This document shows positions 37,780 to 48,101 of a DNA stretch of 64,000 nucleotides, piece by piece (positions within the stretch are counted from its first letter, which is position 1; every line of letters starts with the position of its first letter). The stretch lies in contig CP073042.1 in NCBI GenBank assembly GCA_018114805.1, positions 5,811,501-5,875,500 of the forward strand. The letters are read 5' to 3'. The notes beneath the pieces are model-generated. The model searched no databases and had not been told where the DNA came from. It saw only the letters and a list, made by a program, of their open reading frames with translations. Origin of the DNA: Candidatus Streptomyces philanthi. Lineage in GTDB: Bacteria > Actinomycetota > Actinomycetes > Streptomycetales > Streptomycetaceae. Both the position numbers and the translations under genes were made by a program.

Positions 37780-39180
37780 GTGGAGCCAGACCTGTTCACC
37801 GCCGCCGCCGAGGAGCGCCAGGAGAAGGACCCGGCCGCCAGTCCGCTGGCCGTCCGGATGCGTCCGCGCACGCTCGATGAAGTCGTGGGGCAGCAGCACG
37901 TGCTGCGCCCTGGTTCGCCGCTGCGCCGGCTGGTGGGGGAGGGGAGCGGCGGCCCGGCCGGGTCCTCGTCGGTCATCCTGTGGGGCCCGCCGGGCACCGG
38001 GAAGACGACGCTGGCGTACGTCGTCAGCCAGGCCACCCAGAAGCGCTTTGTGGAGCTGTCGGCGATCACCGCCTGCGTCAAGGAGGTGCGGGCCGTCATC
38101 GACGGCGCCTGCCGCAGCTCGGGCGGGTACGGCCGGGAGACCGTGCTCTTCCTGGACGAGATCCACCGCTTCAGCAAGGCCCAGCAGGACTCCCTGCTGC
38201 CCGCCGTGGAGAACCGCTGGGTCACCCTCATCGCGGCCACGACGGAGAACCCGTACTTCTCGGTCATCTCCCCGCTGCTCTCCCGCTTGCTGCTGCTCAC
38301 GCTGGAGCCGCTGACCGACGACGACCTGCGGTCCCTGCTGCGCCGCGCGCTGACCGCCGAGCGCGGTCTCGGCGGCGTGGTGGAGCTGCCCGAGGACGCG
38401 GAGGCACACCTGCTGCGGATCGCCGGCGGCGACGCCCGGCGGGCGCTGACGGCGCTTGAGGCGGGCGCGGGCTCGGCGATAGCCAAGGGAGAGCCGCAGA
38501 TCACGCTGGCCACGCTGGAGGAGGCGGTCGACCGGGCGGCGGTCAAGTACGACCGGGCCGGCGAACAGCACTACGACGTGGCCAGCGCGCTCATCAAGTC
38601 CATCCGCGGCTCGGACGTGGACGCTGCGCTGCACTACCTGGCCCGCATGATCGAGGCGGGTGAGGACCCGCGGTTCATCGCCAGGCGGCTGATGATCTCG
38701 GCGAGCGAGGACATCGGCATGGCCGACCCGACGGCGCTCCAGACGGCGGTGGCCGCGGCGCAGGCGGTGGCCCTGATCGGCTACCCCGAGGCCCGGATAG
38801 CGCTCGGGCAGGCCACGGTGGCGCTCGCGCTCGCGCCCAAGTCGAACGCGGCGTACCTGGCCATCGACGCGGCCCTGGCCGACGTGCGCGCCGGCCTGGC
38901 CGGCCCCGTCCCGCCGCACCTGCGCGACGGGCACTACAAGGGCGCCCAGAAGCTCGGCCACGCGCAGGGCTACCTCTACCCGCACGACCTGCCGGGCGGC
39001 ATCGCCGCGCAGCGGTACGCGCCGGACGCGGTGCACGGCAAGCGGTACTACGAGCCGACGCGGTACGGGGCGGAAGCGCGGTACGCCGACGTCGTGGAGC
39101 GGGTCAGGGCCCGGCTGCGCGGTGACCCGCCGCCCCCGGCCGCGCGCGCCGAGCAGCCCGAGCCCAAGGCCGCCGAGTAG
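37780..39180 (+). CDS. rarA: replication-associated recombination protein RarA (AAA+)
   Basis: A 466-aa clamp-loader-like AAA+ ATPase of the RarA/MgsA family that acts at stalled forks. [18 protein letters not shown] begins the core; Walker A is [13 protein letters not shown] near residue 70, Walker [16 protein letters not shown], then [12 protein letters not shown] and a C-terminal tetramerisation domain with [15 protein letters not shown] 37780 gives the expected N-terminus and fits a leaderless promoter. Confidence 0.95.
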   Translation: MEPDLFTAAAEERQEKDPAASPLAVRMRPRTLDEVVGQQHVLRPGSPLRRLVGEGSGGPAGSSSVILWGPPGTGKTTLAYVVSQATQKRFVELSAITACVKEVRAVIDGACRSSGGYGRETVLFLDEIHRFSKAQQDSLLPAVENRWVTLIAATTENPYFSVISPLLSRLLLLTLEPLTDDDLRSLLRRALTAERGLGGVVELPEDAEAHLLRIAGGDARRALTALEAGAGSAIAKGEPQITLATLEEAVDRAAVKYDRAGEQHYDVASALIKSIRGSDVDAALHYLARMIEAGEDPRFIARRLMISASEDIGMADPTALQTAVAAAQAVALIGYPEARIALGQATVALALAPKSNAAYLAIDAALADVRAGLAGPVPPHLRDGHYKGAQKLGHAQGYLYPHDLPGGIAAQRYAPDAVHGKRYYEPTRYGAEARYADVVERVRARLRGDPPPPAARAEQPEPKAAE

Positions 39181-39453
39181 CGGTCCCCGCGCGGGCGCCA
39201 CGGCGCCCCGACGGGCGCGATCGGCGCCCCGGAGCCGCGCGACGCGACTGACCTGCCAGCCGGCGCGGCCGGTTCGCCGCGCCGCTGCGGCATGCCCAAC
39301 TCCCGCCAGGTGAGCGGGGGTTGGGGTGGACGGTGCTCCGGCTGGGCGTGTCCGGGCACGCCGAGGGGGTCGGTGAGGGGGAGGGGCGAGCGGGCGCGGG
39401 AGGGGGCGGGTGTGGAAGGGCGCGGCAGTGCGGGAGCTTGGGGAGGCGGTCGG

Positions 39454-40417
39454 CTACTCGGCCGCGGCCTCGAAGAGGGTGTGCATGGCGCGCCGCAGCT
39501 CCGTCACGTCGCGCACCGGCTCCGGGAAGTCGAAGCGGGCGTCGAAGGAACGGCGGGTGGAGTCGGTGAAACGGACCCGCAGGCCGAAGCGGGTGAGGGA
39601 GACGGGCACCGCCCGCACGGCGTGTCCGGCCGACGCGTGCGCCTTCTCCCTGCTGCGGTGCGCCAGGTTCACGCGCGGCTCCGCAGTTGGCGTGCTCCCC
39701 GATGAGCGCGCAGAGCATCTGGACCTGCTCGCTGTGCGCGGAGTGCAGGTGCTGGAGGAGGTCGGCCTCGTGGGCCACCAGTGGGTCGGGGGCCGCGGCG
39801 GCGAAGGCGTCCGGCTCGACGCCCTCGACGCCCCACATGTCGTCCACGCACGCCTCGCCGACCTCAAGCCGTAGTAGCACCCAGGCGGGTCGCCCGCCGG
39901 GGTGCTGCGCGGTGGGCGGGTGTGGCGCGTCGTCTATGCCGAGGATCTCGCCCACCGGGTGGCGCTCGGCGAGCAGCATGGCGCAGGCGGCCTGCTCCGC
40001 GTCGCGTACCGGGGTGAGCCAGCCGGCGACCCAGGCGCGCCCGCGCATGCGATACGGCACCGCGACGGGTGCGACGTCCGTGATCTCCATCACGCACGCG
40101 AGGTCGTCATCCTGGGCGTACGCTGCGGCTCTGGACGCCGGAGAGCCACCGGGGACCAGCAGTAGCACGTCTCCGTCGGGCATGACGGTGCGGGCCGTGG
40201 GGATGCCCGCGGTGAAGTCCTCGGGCTCCTCGATTCCAGGAATCGCGAGAGAAGCCGTAGCCTTGGATTGTACGAGGGTTCGTACGCGCTCGGCAGCAGT
40301 AGGTTGCCGGGCGTCTTCCGCGGGGCGCGGCTGACCCACCTCAGTGCCTTCAGGCCCGGAGTCGTCTGACTCCGGGCCCTGGGCGGCGCTGGATGTGGGG
40401 CTCCCAGGTCGAAACAT
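39454..40417 (-). pseudogene. PNPOx-like/DUF2470 protein, frameshifted
   Basis: From ATG 40417 (GAGGAG upstream) the frame encodes a split-barrel flavin/haem-type domain (SKATASLAIPGIEEP, VLLLVPGGSP, CVMEITDVAPVAVPYRMRGR) and most of a DUF2470 domain up to CALIGEHANCGA. Near 39671-39680 the correct frame is lost. Its continuation (VNLAHRSREKAHAS, then FDARFDFPEPVRDVTELRRA, ending at 39454) lies in the +1 frame. One extra base explains this; read as is, the product runs on with an aberrant tail to 39104. Proteins with this domain pair (HugZ-like) are linked to haem use, fitting the iron box just upstream. Confidence 0.72.
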
Positions 40418-40431
40418 ACGTTCTCCTCAGC

Positions 40432-40450
40432 TAAGGTAAGCCTAACCTAA
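40432..40450. promoter_or_regulatory. iron box (IdeR/DmdR-type operator)
   Basis: On the minus strand the site reads TTAGGTTAGGCTTACCTTA, matching the DmdR/IdeR 19-bp consensus TTAGGTTAGGCTCACCTAA at 17 of 19 positions. It lies 15 bp from the DUF2470-gene ATG and 22 bp from the rpsD GTG, overlapping TANNNT-type -10 sequences on both strands (TAGGTT minus, TAAGGT or TAACCT plus). Confidence 0.8.
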
Positions 40451-40472
40451 CTTATAAGGAGGTTCGTTCCAC

Positions 40473-41084
40473 GTGAACCAGTCGCGCCCCAAGGTCAAGA
40501 AGTCCCGTGCGCTCGGAATCGCACTGACTCCCAAGGCCGTCAAGTACTTCGAGGCTCGCCCCTACCCGCCGGGTGAGCACGGCCGTGGCCGCAAGCAGAA
40601 CAGCGACTACAAGGTCCGACTCCTTGAGAAGCAGCGTCTGCGCGCTCAGTACGACATCAGCGAGCGCCAGATGGCCCGTGCCTACGACCGCGCTCGGAAG
40701 GTCGACGGCAAGACGGGCGAGGCCCTGATCATCGAGCTTGAGCGCCGCCTGGACGCGCTCGTCCTTCGGTCGGGCATCGCCCGGACCATCTACCAGTCGC
40801 GCCAGATGGTCGTGCACGGTCACATCGAGGTCAACGGCCGGAAGGTCGACAAGCCGTCCTTCCGCGTCCGCCCGGGCGACGTCGTGATGGTCCGCGAGCG
40901 CAGCCGCGAGAAGCACCCCTTCCAGGTCGCTCGCGAGGGTGGCTACGACACCGACGGTGAGACGCCGCGCTACCTCGAGGTCAACCTCAAGGCGCTTGCG
41001 TTCCGCCTCGACCGGGACCCGAACCGCAAGGAGATCCCGGTGATCTGCGACGAGCAGCTCGTCGTCGAGTACTACGCCCGCTAA
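40473..41084 (+). CDS. rpsD: 30S ribosomal protein S4
   Basis: A 203-aa S4, 16S rRNA primary binder and assembly protein. The order [20 protein letters not shown], then RQNSDYK-type [20 protein letters not shown] and the S4 RNA-binding domain ([20 protein letters not shown]) is clear. AAGGAGG lies 10 nt before GTG 40473. As in other streptomycetes it stands apart from the main ribosomal operons. The promoter region contains an iron box, which is unexpected for this gene. A classic T-rich terminator follows. Confidence 0.97.
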   Translation: MNQSRPKVKKSRALGIALTPKAVKYFEARPYPPGEHGRGRKQNSDYKVRLLEKQRLRAQYDISERQMARAYDRARKVDGKTGEALIIELERRLDALVLRSGIARTIYQSRQMVVHGHIEVNGRKVDKPSFRVRPGDVVMVRERSREKHPFQVAREGGYDTDGETPRYLEVNLKALAFRLDRDPNRKEIPVICDEQLVVEYYAR

Positions 41085-41102
41085 GCACAGCTCAGCGGGT
41101 AG

Positions 41103-41128
41103 GCCCCGCCCGCGAGGGCGGGGCTTTT
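41103..41128 (+). terminator. rpsD intrinsic terminator
   Basis: GCCCCGCCC-gcga-GGGCGGGGC (9-bp stem) followed by TTTT, 19 nt after the stop: the most canonical terminator in the window. Confidence 0.85.
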
Positions 41129-41144
41129 CGCGTACCGGCCGGGC

Positions 41145-43418
41145 CTAGCCCGCGGGCTCCTCGTCCGCCCCGGCCGGCGGCGGGCCGGCCGGCTCCTTGC
41201 GGCGCAGCGCGGCGGCCGCGCCCGCGGCCCACTCCTCGGCCGCCCGGCCCTCGCTGGCCCGGTCTTCCTCGGGCCAGGGCCGCCCGGCCACCCCGCCCGC
41301 CTGCCCGACCAGGCTGGCCGGGCGACCGCGGCCCCGCTCCAGGACCTGGGCCACCGCCGAGTCGAGGCCCGCGCGCCGCCCGTCGCGCCGCGCCGCCTCG
41401 TACCCCGCCTCCCCGAGCAGGCCCCTGGCCCGCGCGGCGCAGCGCTCGTGCCGCTGGCGCAGCAGCGGGGAGCGCAGCGGCTCGCCGGCCAGGTCGCGCC
41501 AGCCGCTGAGGGCGGCGCCCTGCAACTCGGCCGCCCACTGCGGCCCGTCGAGCACCACCAGCGGCGCCAGCCGCTCCAGCGCTAGCGTCATGCCCAGCAG
41601 GTCGCCGAACTCCCGCTTGATCACCAGGCAGGCCACCAGGAGTTCGCGCGCCTGCTCGTCCTCGCCCCGCGCGTACAGGGCGTACGAGCGCACCCACCGC
41701 TCCCCGCTGTCACTGGCCACCTGCCGGGCGTCCTCGGCCAGCGCCAGGGCCGCCTCCGCGTCGCCGAGCAGCTCCAACGCCAGCGCGAGCTGCACCTGCG
41801 CGAGGAGCACCAGGGCGTTCAGCTCGCCCCGGGCGCGATAGCGCTCAAGGCACTCGCGCAACAGGGCCACCGCGCCCGGCAGGTCGTCGTTGGCGAGCGC
41901 GGTCGCGCCCAGCATCTGGGTGGCCAGCGCCGCCGCGCCCTCGTCGCCGCACCGGTCGGCCAGCTCGCGGCACTCGTGCAGCGCCGTCAGCGCGGTCAGC
42001 GCGGCCACCGCGTCCCCGCGCGCCGCCGCCGTCAGGCCCACCGCCCACAGCGCCTTCGCACGCGGCTCCGGCTGGTCGCCCCCGAGTTCCAGTGCGCGCT
42101 CCAGCCAGCGCTGGCCCTCGGCGAGCCGCCCGCAGCCGACCCAGTAGAACCACAGGGTGCCGGTCAGGTACTGGCCGATATGCGCGTCCTCGGGGCTCTC
42201 CAGGCTGTACTCCAGCGCGAGCCGCAGGTTCGGCGGCTCCGCCTCCACGCGCCGGGCCACCTCGACCTGGCGCAGGCTGAACCAGTCCAGCTCGCACCAG
42301 GTGGCGAGCCCCAGGTACCAGTCGCGGTGCCGCCTGCGCAGCCGCTCGGTCTCGCCCAGCTCCGCCAGCCACCGGGCGCCGTACGCGCGCACCGGGCGCA
42401 GCAGCCGGTAGCGGGCCTGACCGGCGCCCTCGGACGGGTCGTCCCGGACCACGACGGACTGCGCGACCAGGCCCGACAGGACCGGCAGCACCTCGTCGGC
42501 GGGCAGGTCCGGGCCGGAGCACACGTACTCGACGGCGTCCAGGTCGAAGCCGCCGTCGAAGACCGACAGCCGCGACCACAGCAGCCGCTCGCCGGCCGTG
42601 CACAGCTCGTGGCTCCAGCCGATCGCCGTGGACAGCGAGCGGTGCCGGTCGGGGACGCTGTGGCCGCCGCTGGTCAGCAGCCTGAGCGGGTCCTCCAGCC
42701 GGAGCAGGACCTGTTCCAGGGACAGGGTGCGTAACTGCGCCGCCGCCAGCTCGATGGCCAACGGCACAACGTCCAGGGGCCGACACACCTCGCTCACCGC
42801 TTCGCGGTCGGCCGCCGCGGTGAAGGCGGGCAGCAGCGCCGAGGCGCGGTCGGCGAACAGGGCGACGGCGTCGGGCCGCACCGGCAGCGGGCCCAGCGGC
42901 AGCAGCCGCTCGCCGGTGATCCCGAGCGGACGTCGGCTGGCGACGAGCACCCGCAGGCCCGGCACCCGCCGCAACAGCTCGGCCACCAGCGCGGCACACG
43001 GCTTGCTCAGGGGCTCGCAGCCGTCGAGCACCAACAGCGTCTCGCCCTGCGCGAGGCGCCGCACCAACACCTCGCGCGGGGGCCGCCCGCCGGGCGCGGT
43101 CAGCCCGAGCGCGTGGAGCACGGCCTCGTCGGGGTCGGTGTCGGTGGGGAGTTCGGCCAGGCTGACCAGCCACATGCCGTCGCAGAAGCGATTCCGCATC
43201 CGCCGGGCCGCCCGGAGCGCCAGCCGGGACTTGCCGATCCCGGCGACGCCCGTGACGGTCACCAGGCGGGTTCGGGAGAGGAGTCGCCTGGTCTCCGCCA
43301 GTTCCGCGGACCGCCCGACGAACCGGCTGACTTCGGCGGGGAGGGCGCCTGCTCTGCTGGGTTGGGCGGAGGGGCTGGGCTTCGCTGATCCGGGGCGCGG
43401 AACATGTCGCAGAAACAC
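41145..43418 (-). CDS. STAND-type NTPase with TPR-like region, AfsR/LuxR-like core
   Basis: A 757-aa protein. VTVTGVAGIGKSRLAL is Walker A near residue 55, LLVLDGCEPL is Walker B, and LRVLVASRRPLGITGE follows as in AfsR/MalT-type signal ATPases. The centre (RHRSLSTAIGWSHELC, YRLLRPVRAYGARWLAELGE) matches this class, and the C-terminal half is a helical-repeat region. There is no recognisable DNA-binding domain at either end, unlike SARP or LuxR relatives. Codon 229 is TTA (42732-42734, minus strand), so translation may need bldA. Start GTG 43418 has a poor ribosome-binding site and is uncertain. Confidence 0.82.
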   Translation of the reverse strand: MFLRHVPRPGSAKPSPSAQPSRAGALPAEVSRFVGRSAELAETRRLLSRTRLVTVTGVAGIGKSRLALRAARRMRNRFCDGMWLVSLAELPTDTDPDEAVLHALGLTAPGGRPPREVLVRRLAQGETLLVLDGCEPLSKPCAALVAELLRRVPGLRVLVASRRPLGITGERLLPLGPLPVRPDAVALFADRASALLPAFTAAADREAVSEVCRPLDVVPLAIELAAAQLRTLSLEQVLLRLEDPLRLLTSGGHSVPDRHRSLSTAIGWSHELCTAGERLLWSRLSVFDGGFDLDAVEYVCSGPDLPADEVLPVLSGLVAQSVVVRDDPSEGAGQARYRLLRPVRAYGARWLAELGETERLRRRHRDWYLGLATWCELDWFSLRQVEVARRVEAEPPNLRLALEYSLESPEDAHIGQYLTGTLWFYWVGCGRLAEGQRWLERALELGGDQPEPRAKALWAVGLTAAARGDAVAALTALTALHECRELADRCGDEGAAALATQMLGATALANDDLPGAVALLRECLERYRARGELNALVLLAQVQLALALELLGDAEAALALAEDARQVASDSGERWVRSYALYARGEDEQARELLVACLVIKREFGDLLGMTLALERLAPLVVLDGPQWAAELQGAALSGWRDLAGEPLRSPLLRQRHERCAARARGLLGEAGYEAARRDGRRAGLDSAVAQVLERGRGRPASLVGQAGGVAGRPWPEEDRASEGRAAEEWAAGAAAALRRKEPAGPPPAGADEEPAG

Positions 43419-43660
43419 GGAGCGTACTCAACGGTATGCAGGCCATACAATCCCCGTCCGTGCCACTCGGTTCGGGTGCGCGCCCCCGCCGGAAGCGGCC
43501 CGTGGCGAGCGACAATCCGGTACGGCCGACGAGCCGCGGCGCGATAGGCTCGGTGTCTGCCGTCCGCGCCCGCGATGTCTGACCGCCCGCAAGCGGCGGC
43601 GGGCCGCGCTGAACGAGTGCAGCCCACGACGAGTCAACGATCAGCAGGGAGCGGTGCGAC

Positions 43661-44107
43661 GTGTCCGGTGGAGAAGTGGCCGGGATCCTCGTGGCCGTCT
43701 TCTGGGCGATCCTGGTGTCGTTCCTCGCCCTCGCGTTGGTGAGGCTCGCGCAGACGCTCAAGGCGACCACCAAGCTGGTGGCGGACGTGACCGACCAGGC
43801 GGTGCCGCTGCTGAGCGAGGCGTCGGCCACGATGCGCTCGGCCAACACCCAGCTCGCGCGCGTCGACTCGATCGCGGCCGACGTCCAGGAGGTCACCTCC
43901 AACGCGTCCGCGCTCTCCTCCACCGTCTCGTCGGCCTTCGGCGGCCCGCTGGTGAAGGTGGCCGCGTTCGGGTATGGGGTACGCCGGGCCATCGGCCGCA
44001 AGGGCGAGGCCCCCGAGCGTTCGACCGTCGTCGTCGGCAAGACCGTGCCGTCCGCACGGCTCGGTGGCCGCCGCAGCCGGAGCAATGACCGGAGCAAGAA
44101 GGACTGA
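43661..44107 (+). CDS. DUF948-like membrane protein
   Basis: A 148-aa protein with an N-terminal helix (AGILVAVFWAILVSFLALAL), then an amphipathic helical segment (LKATTKLVADVTDQAVPLL) typical of DUF948 proteins, and a basic C-terminus. Function unknown. It starts a run with the next membrane protein and alaS, separated by 5 nt. Confidence 0.82.
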   Translation: MSGGEVAGILVAVFWAILVSFLALALVRLAQTLKATTKLVADVTDQAVPLLSEASATMRSANTQLARVDSIAADVQEVTSNASALSSTVSSAFGGPLVKVAAFGYGVRRAIGRKGEAPERSTVVVGKTVPSARLGGRRSRSNDRSKKD

Positions 44108-44112
44108 TCGCG

Positions 44113-44511
44113 ATGTTCCGCCGCGCATTCTGGTTCACCACCGGCGCCGCAGCCGGCGTGTGGGCCACCACCAAGGTCAATCGCAAGTTGCGCCAGCTGA
44201 CCCCTGAGAGTCTGGCCGCGCAGGCCGCGGACAAGGCGGTGGAGACCGGACACCGACTGAAGCAGTTCGCCCTGGACGTACGGGTCGGAATGTCGGACCG
44301 GGAAGCGGCGTTGAACGACGCGCTGGGACTCAACGGGGGGCCCGACGTCCGGGAACTGCCCGTACGGCACGCGCAGGTGCTGGAGTCGAAGACCTACCGC
44401 CCCGCGGGCCTGACCGCCCCAGGCGATCCGGACACCCGCCGGGGCGACGACTGGAACGACCGGGGAAACGACCGGAAGACCGACCGGAACGATCGGAAAG
44501 AGGACTACTGA
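44113..44511 (+). CDS. small protein next to alaS (DUF6167-like)
   Basis: A 132-aa protein with a short hydrophobic start ([20 protein letters not shown]), a helical middle ([20 protein letters not shown]) and a highly charged Asp/Arg/Asn C-terminus ([17 protein letters not shown]). It is conserved immediately before alaS in streptomycetes. Its TGA stop shares a base with the alaS ATG, so translation is coupled. Function unknown. Confidence 0.78.
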   Translation: MFRRAFWFTTGAAAGVWATTKVNRKLRQLTPESLAAQAADKAVETGHRLKQFALDVRVGMSDREAALNDALGLNGGPDVRELPVRHAQVLESKTYRPAGLTAPGDPDTRRGDDWNDRGNDRKTDRNDRKEDY

Positions 44512-47180
44512 TGGAGTCGGCCGAAATCCGCCGCCGCTGGCTACGCTTCTTCGAGGAGCGGGGGCACACCGTCGTGCCGTCGGCGTCGCTGATCGCGGAC
44601 GACCCGACGCTGCTGCTGGTCCCCGCGGGCATGGTGCCCTTCAAGCCGTACTTCCTCGGCGAGGTCAAGCCCCCTTTCGACCGGGCCACCAGCGTGCAGA
44701 AGTGCGTGCGCACGCCCGACATCGAAGAGGTCGGCAAGACCACGCGGCACGGCACGTTCTTCCAGATGTGCGGCAACTTCTCCTTCGGCGACTACTTCAA
44801 GGAAGGCGCCATCAAGCTCGCCTGGGAGCTGCTGACCAGCTCGCAGGCGGACGGGGGCTACGGCCTGGCCCCGGAGAAGCTGTGGATCACGGTCTACGAG
44901 CAGGACGACGAGGCCGAGCGCATCTGGCGTGAGGTCGTTGGCGTGCCAGCCGAGCGCATCCAGCGCCTGGGCATGGGCCCCAACTACTGGTCCATGGGCG
45001 TGCCCGGACCGTGCGGCCCCTGCTCCGAGATCAACTACGACCGTGGCCCCGAGTTCGGCCCCGAGGGCGGCCCGGCCGTCAACGACGAGCGGTACGTGGA
45101 GATCTGGAACCTGGTCTTCATGCAGTACGAGCGCGGACCGGGCTCCGGCAAGGAGGACTTCCCGATCCTCGGCGAGCTGCCCAGCAAGAATATCGACACC
45201 GGCCTCGGCCTCGAACGCCTGGCGATGATCCTGCAGGGCGTGCACAACATGTACGAGACGGACACCCTCCTGGTCGTCATGGACCAGGCCACCGAGCTGA
45301 CCGGAGTCGCCTACGGCACCGGCACGGACACCGACGTCGCCCTGCGCGTGGTCGGCGACCACATCCGCACCTCGGTGATGCTCATCGGTGACGGCGTCAC
45401 CCCGGGCAACGAGGGCCGCGGGTACGTGCTGCGCCGCATCATGCGCCGCGCCATCCGCAACATGCGCCTGCTGGGCGCCACCGGCCCGGTGGTCGGGCAG
45501 CTCGTGGACGTCGTGCTCACGACGATGGGCCAGCAATATCCGGAGCTGCTCGAGGACCGCAAGCGCATCGAGACGGTCGCCCTGGCCGAGGAGAACGCGT
45601 TCCTCAAGACGCTGAAGTCCGGCACCAACATTCTGGACACGGCCGTCAGCGAGACCAAGGCCGCCGGCTCCACCACGCTCGCCGGCGACAAGGCGTTCCT
45701 GCTGCACGACACCTGGGGCTTCCCCATCGACCTGACCCTGGAGATGGCCGCCGAGCAGGGGCTGACCGTCGACCAGGAGGGCTTCCGCCGCCTGATGAAG
45801 GAGCAGCGGGAGCGGGCCAAGGCGGACGCCAAGGCCAAGAAGCAGGGCTACGCCGACCTCTCCGCCTACCGCGCGGTCGCCGACACCTCCGGCACCACCG
45901 TCTTCACCGGGTACGCGGAGACGGCGGGGGAGTCCTCCGTCGTCGGGCTGCTGGTCGACGGCGTCTCGTCGCCCGCCGCGCACGAGGGCGACGAGGTCGA
46001 GGTCGTCCTCGACCGCACCCCGTTCTACGCCGAGGGCGGCGGTCAGCTCGCCGACACGGGCCGGATCAAGCTGGACACCGGCGCCGTGGTCGAGGTGCGC
46101 GACGTGCAGCAGCCGGTGCCCGGCGTGAGCGTGCACAAGGGCGTGGTGCAGGTCGGCGAGGTCGTCGTCGGAGCCGGGGCGTACGCCCAGATCGACGTCG
46201 CCCGCCGGCGGGCCATCGCCCGCGCGCACAGCGCCACCCACCTCACCCACCAGGCGCTGCGCGACGCGCTCGGCCCGACGGCCGCGCAGGCCGGTTCGGA
46301 GAACTCACCCGGCCGCTTCCGGTTCGACTTCGGCTCGCCGGCCGCGGTCCCCGGCACGGTGCTCACGGACGTCGAGCAGAAGATCAACGACGTGCTCTCC
46401 CGCGAGCTCGACGTCACCGCCGAGGTGATGAGCATGGACGAGGCGAAGAAGCAGGGCGCCATCGCCGAGTTCGGCGAGAAGTACGGCGACCGGGTGCGCG
46501 TGGTGACCATCGGGGACTTCTCCAAGGAGCTGTGTGGTGGCACGCACGTGCACAACACGGCCCAGCTCGGCCTGGTGAAGCTGCTCGGCGAGTCCTCGAT
46601 CGGCTCGGGGGTGCGCCGCGTGGAGGCCCTGGTGGGCGTGGACGCGTACAACTTCCTCGCTCGCGAGCACACGGTGGTCTCGCAGCTCACGGACCTGGTC
46701 AAGGGGCGTCCCGAGGAGCTGCCCGAGAAGATCTCCGGGATGTTGGCCAAGCTCAAGGAGGCCGAGAAGGAGATCGGGCGGTTCCGCGCGGAGAAGGTGC
46801 TGCAGGCCGCTGCCGGCCTCGCCGAGGGCGCCCAGGACGTGCGGGGCGTCCCCCTGGTGACCGGCCGGGTGCCCGACGGCACCGGCGCCGACGACCTGCG
46901 CAAGCTGGTGCTCGACGTGCGCGGGCGCATCCAGGGCGGTCGCCCGGCCGTCGTCGCGCTGTTCGCCGTCGCCGGCGAGCGCCCGCTCACGGTGATCGCC
47001 ACCAACGAGGCGGCCCGCGAGCGCGGCCTCAAGGCCGGTGAGTTGGTGCGTGCCGCCGCCAAGACGCTCGGTGGCGGCGGCGGCGGCAAGCCGGACGTCG
47101 CGCAGGGCGGCGGCCAGAACCCGGCCGCCATCGACGACGCGATCGCCGCCGTGCAGCGCCTCGTCGCCGAACAGGCGTGA
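44511..47180 (+). CDS. alaS: alanyl-tRNA synthetase
   Basis: An 889-aa class II synthetase: an N-terminal catalytic domain ([20 protein letters not shown], then [15 protein letters not shown] and [16 protein letters not shown]), the editing domain with HSATHLTH near residue 572 and CGGTHVHNT near 677, and the C-terminal oligomerisation and DHHA1 region. The ATG overlaps the preceding stop. A 13-bp-stem terminator follows. Confidence 0.97.
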   Translation: MESAEIRRRWLRFFEERGHTVVPSASLIADDPTLLLVPAGMVPFKPYFLGEVKPPFDRATSVQKCVRTPDIEEVGKTTRHGTFFQMCGNFSFGDYFKEGAIKLAWELLTSSQADGGYGLAPEKLWITVYEQDDEAERIWREVVGVPAERIQRLGMGPNYWSMGVPGPCGPCSEINYDRGPEFGPEGGPAVNDERYVEIWNLVFMQYERGPGSGKEDFPILGELPSKNIDTGLGLERLAMILQGVHNMYETDTLLVVMDQATELTGVAYGTGTDTDVALRVVGDHIRTSVMLIGDGVTPGNEGRGYVLRRIMRRAIRNMRLLGATGPVVGQLVDVVLTTMGQQYPELLEDRKRIETVALAEENAFLKTLKSGTNILDTAVSETKAAGSTTLAGDKAFLLHDTWGFPIDLTLEMAAEQGLTVDQEGFRRLMKEQRERAKADAKAKKQGYADLSAYRAVADTSGTTVFTGYAETAGESSVVGLLVDGVSSPAAHEGDEVEVVLDRTPFYAEGGGQLADTGRIKLDTGAVVEVRDVQQPVPGVSVHKGVVQVGEVVVGAGAYAQIDVARRRAIARAHSATHLTHQALRDALGPTAAQAGSENSPGRFRFDFGSPAAVPGTVLTDVEQKINDVLSRELDVTAEVMSMDEAKKQGAIAEFGEKYGDRVRVVTIGDFSKELCGGTHVHNTAQLGLVKLLGESSIGSGVRRVEALVGVDAYNFLAREHTVVSQLTDLVKGRPEELPEKISGMLAKLKEAEKEIGRFRAEKVLQAAAGLAEGAQDVRGVPLVTGRVPDGTGADDLRKLVLDVRGRIQGGRPAVVALFAVAGERPLTVIATNEAARERGLKAGELVRAAAKTLGGGGGGKPDVAQGGGQNPAAIDDAIAAVQRLVAEQA

Positions 47181-47492
47181 GGAGCGGCCGAGCGGGCGTG
47201 AGGGCCAGCGGTCCGGACGCGCGGATTGGCCGGGCCGGCGGTTCGAGCGGCTGAGTGGGCGCGGCGGCTGGCCGCCTCGCGCGCGACGCGCGAGCGAGCC
47301 GCCGCGCGGTAGTGGTAGCGGTCGGCCGGCCGGGTGGACGTCACCCGGCCGGCCTATGACCGCCCGGGCCGGGGCGTCGCGCACTCGACCGGGCGAGGGA
47401 ACGGACGGGGTGACGGGAGTACGTCACCCCGGTGGTGGAACGAGGGCTCCGGCGTGAGCGGATAGGTCGAGCGGGAGCGGGTACGAGGCGGC
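47181..47492. other. 312-bp gap between alaS and ruvX with two hairpins
   Basis: There is no gene. GGCCGGCCGGGTG (47324-47336) pairs perfectly with 47342-47354 and is the likely alaS terminator. A second structure, CGGGGTGACG / CGTCACCCCG (47406-47415 and 47422-47431), lies 60 bp ahead of ruvX and could be a terminator or an operator. Confidence 0.65.
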
Positions 47493-47975
47493 GTGAGCGA
47501 GGAACGGCCCATGCGACGCGGGCGACGGATCGCCGTCGATGTCGGAGACGCCCGGATCGGGGTGGCCTCGTGCGACCCCGACGGGGTCCTGGCGACACCG
47601 GTGGAGACGGTACCGGGCCGGGAGGTCCCGGCCGCCCGGCGCAGGCTGGTGGCGATCGTCGAGGAGTACGAGCCGATCGAGGTCGTCGTCGGCCTGCCAC
47701 GGTCACTGCGCGGTACGGAGGGCCCGGCCGCGACCAAGGTGCGCGGCTTCGCCGACGAGCTGGCCCAGGCCGTGGCGCCGGTGCCGGTGCGGCTGGTGGA
47801 CGAGCGCATGAGCACGGTCACCGCGACCCAGGGGCTGCGCGCCGCGGGGGTCAGGAGCAAGAAGGGGCGGTCGGTCGTCGACCAGGCCGCCGCCGTCATC
47901 ATCCTGCAGAACGCGCTGGAGATGGAGCGCGCCTCGGGCCGCCCGCCGGGAGAGGCCGTCGAAGTGGTCATCTGA
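47493..47975 (+). CDS. ruvX: RuvX/YqgF-family putative pre-16S rRNA nuclease
   Basis: A 160-aa RNase H-fold protein. GRRIAVDVGDARIGVASCDP carries the first catalytic Asp, VVVGLPRSLRG the next strand, and VDERMSTVTA and QAAAVIILQNALE close the site. The family processes the 5' end of 16S rRNA. GTG 47493 or ATG 47511 could start it; the ATG has GAGGAACGG at a good distance. It precedes mltG. Confidence 0.92.
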   Translation: MSEERPMRRGRRIAVDVGDARIGVASCDPDGVLATPVETVPGREVPAARRRLVAIVEEYEPIEVVVGLPRSLRGTEGPAATKVRGFADELAQAVAPVPVRLVDERMSTVTATQGLRAAGVRSKKGRSVVDQAAAVIILQNALEMERASGRPPGEAVEVVI

Positions 47976-48101
47976 TCGCGATACGGTAACGTTCCGCGCG
48001 GCATGGCAGCCGTTCGAATCCCGGGCGTCGTGATAGCCCGGCGGAGCGAACCCCGCGCCCCACGCGCGTACCGGCTGCCGCAGCGCGGCACTAGGGGATT
48101 G

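Noticed and set aside
43448-43480. Imperfect palindrome GTATG-N5-CATAC upstream of the STAND gene
   Set aside because: Five-base arms are expected by chance, and it is not tied to a convincing promoter.
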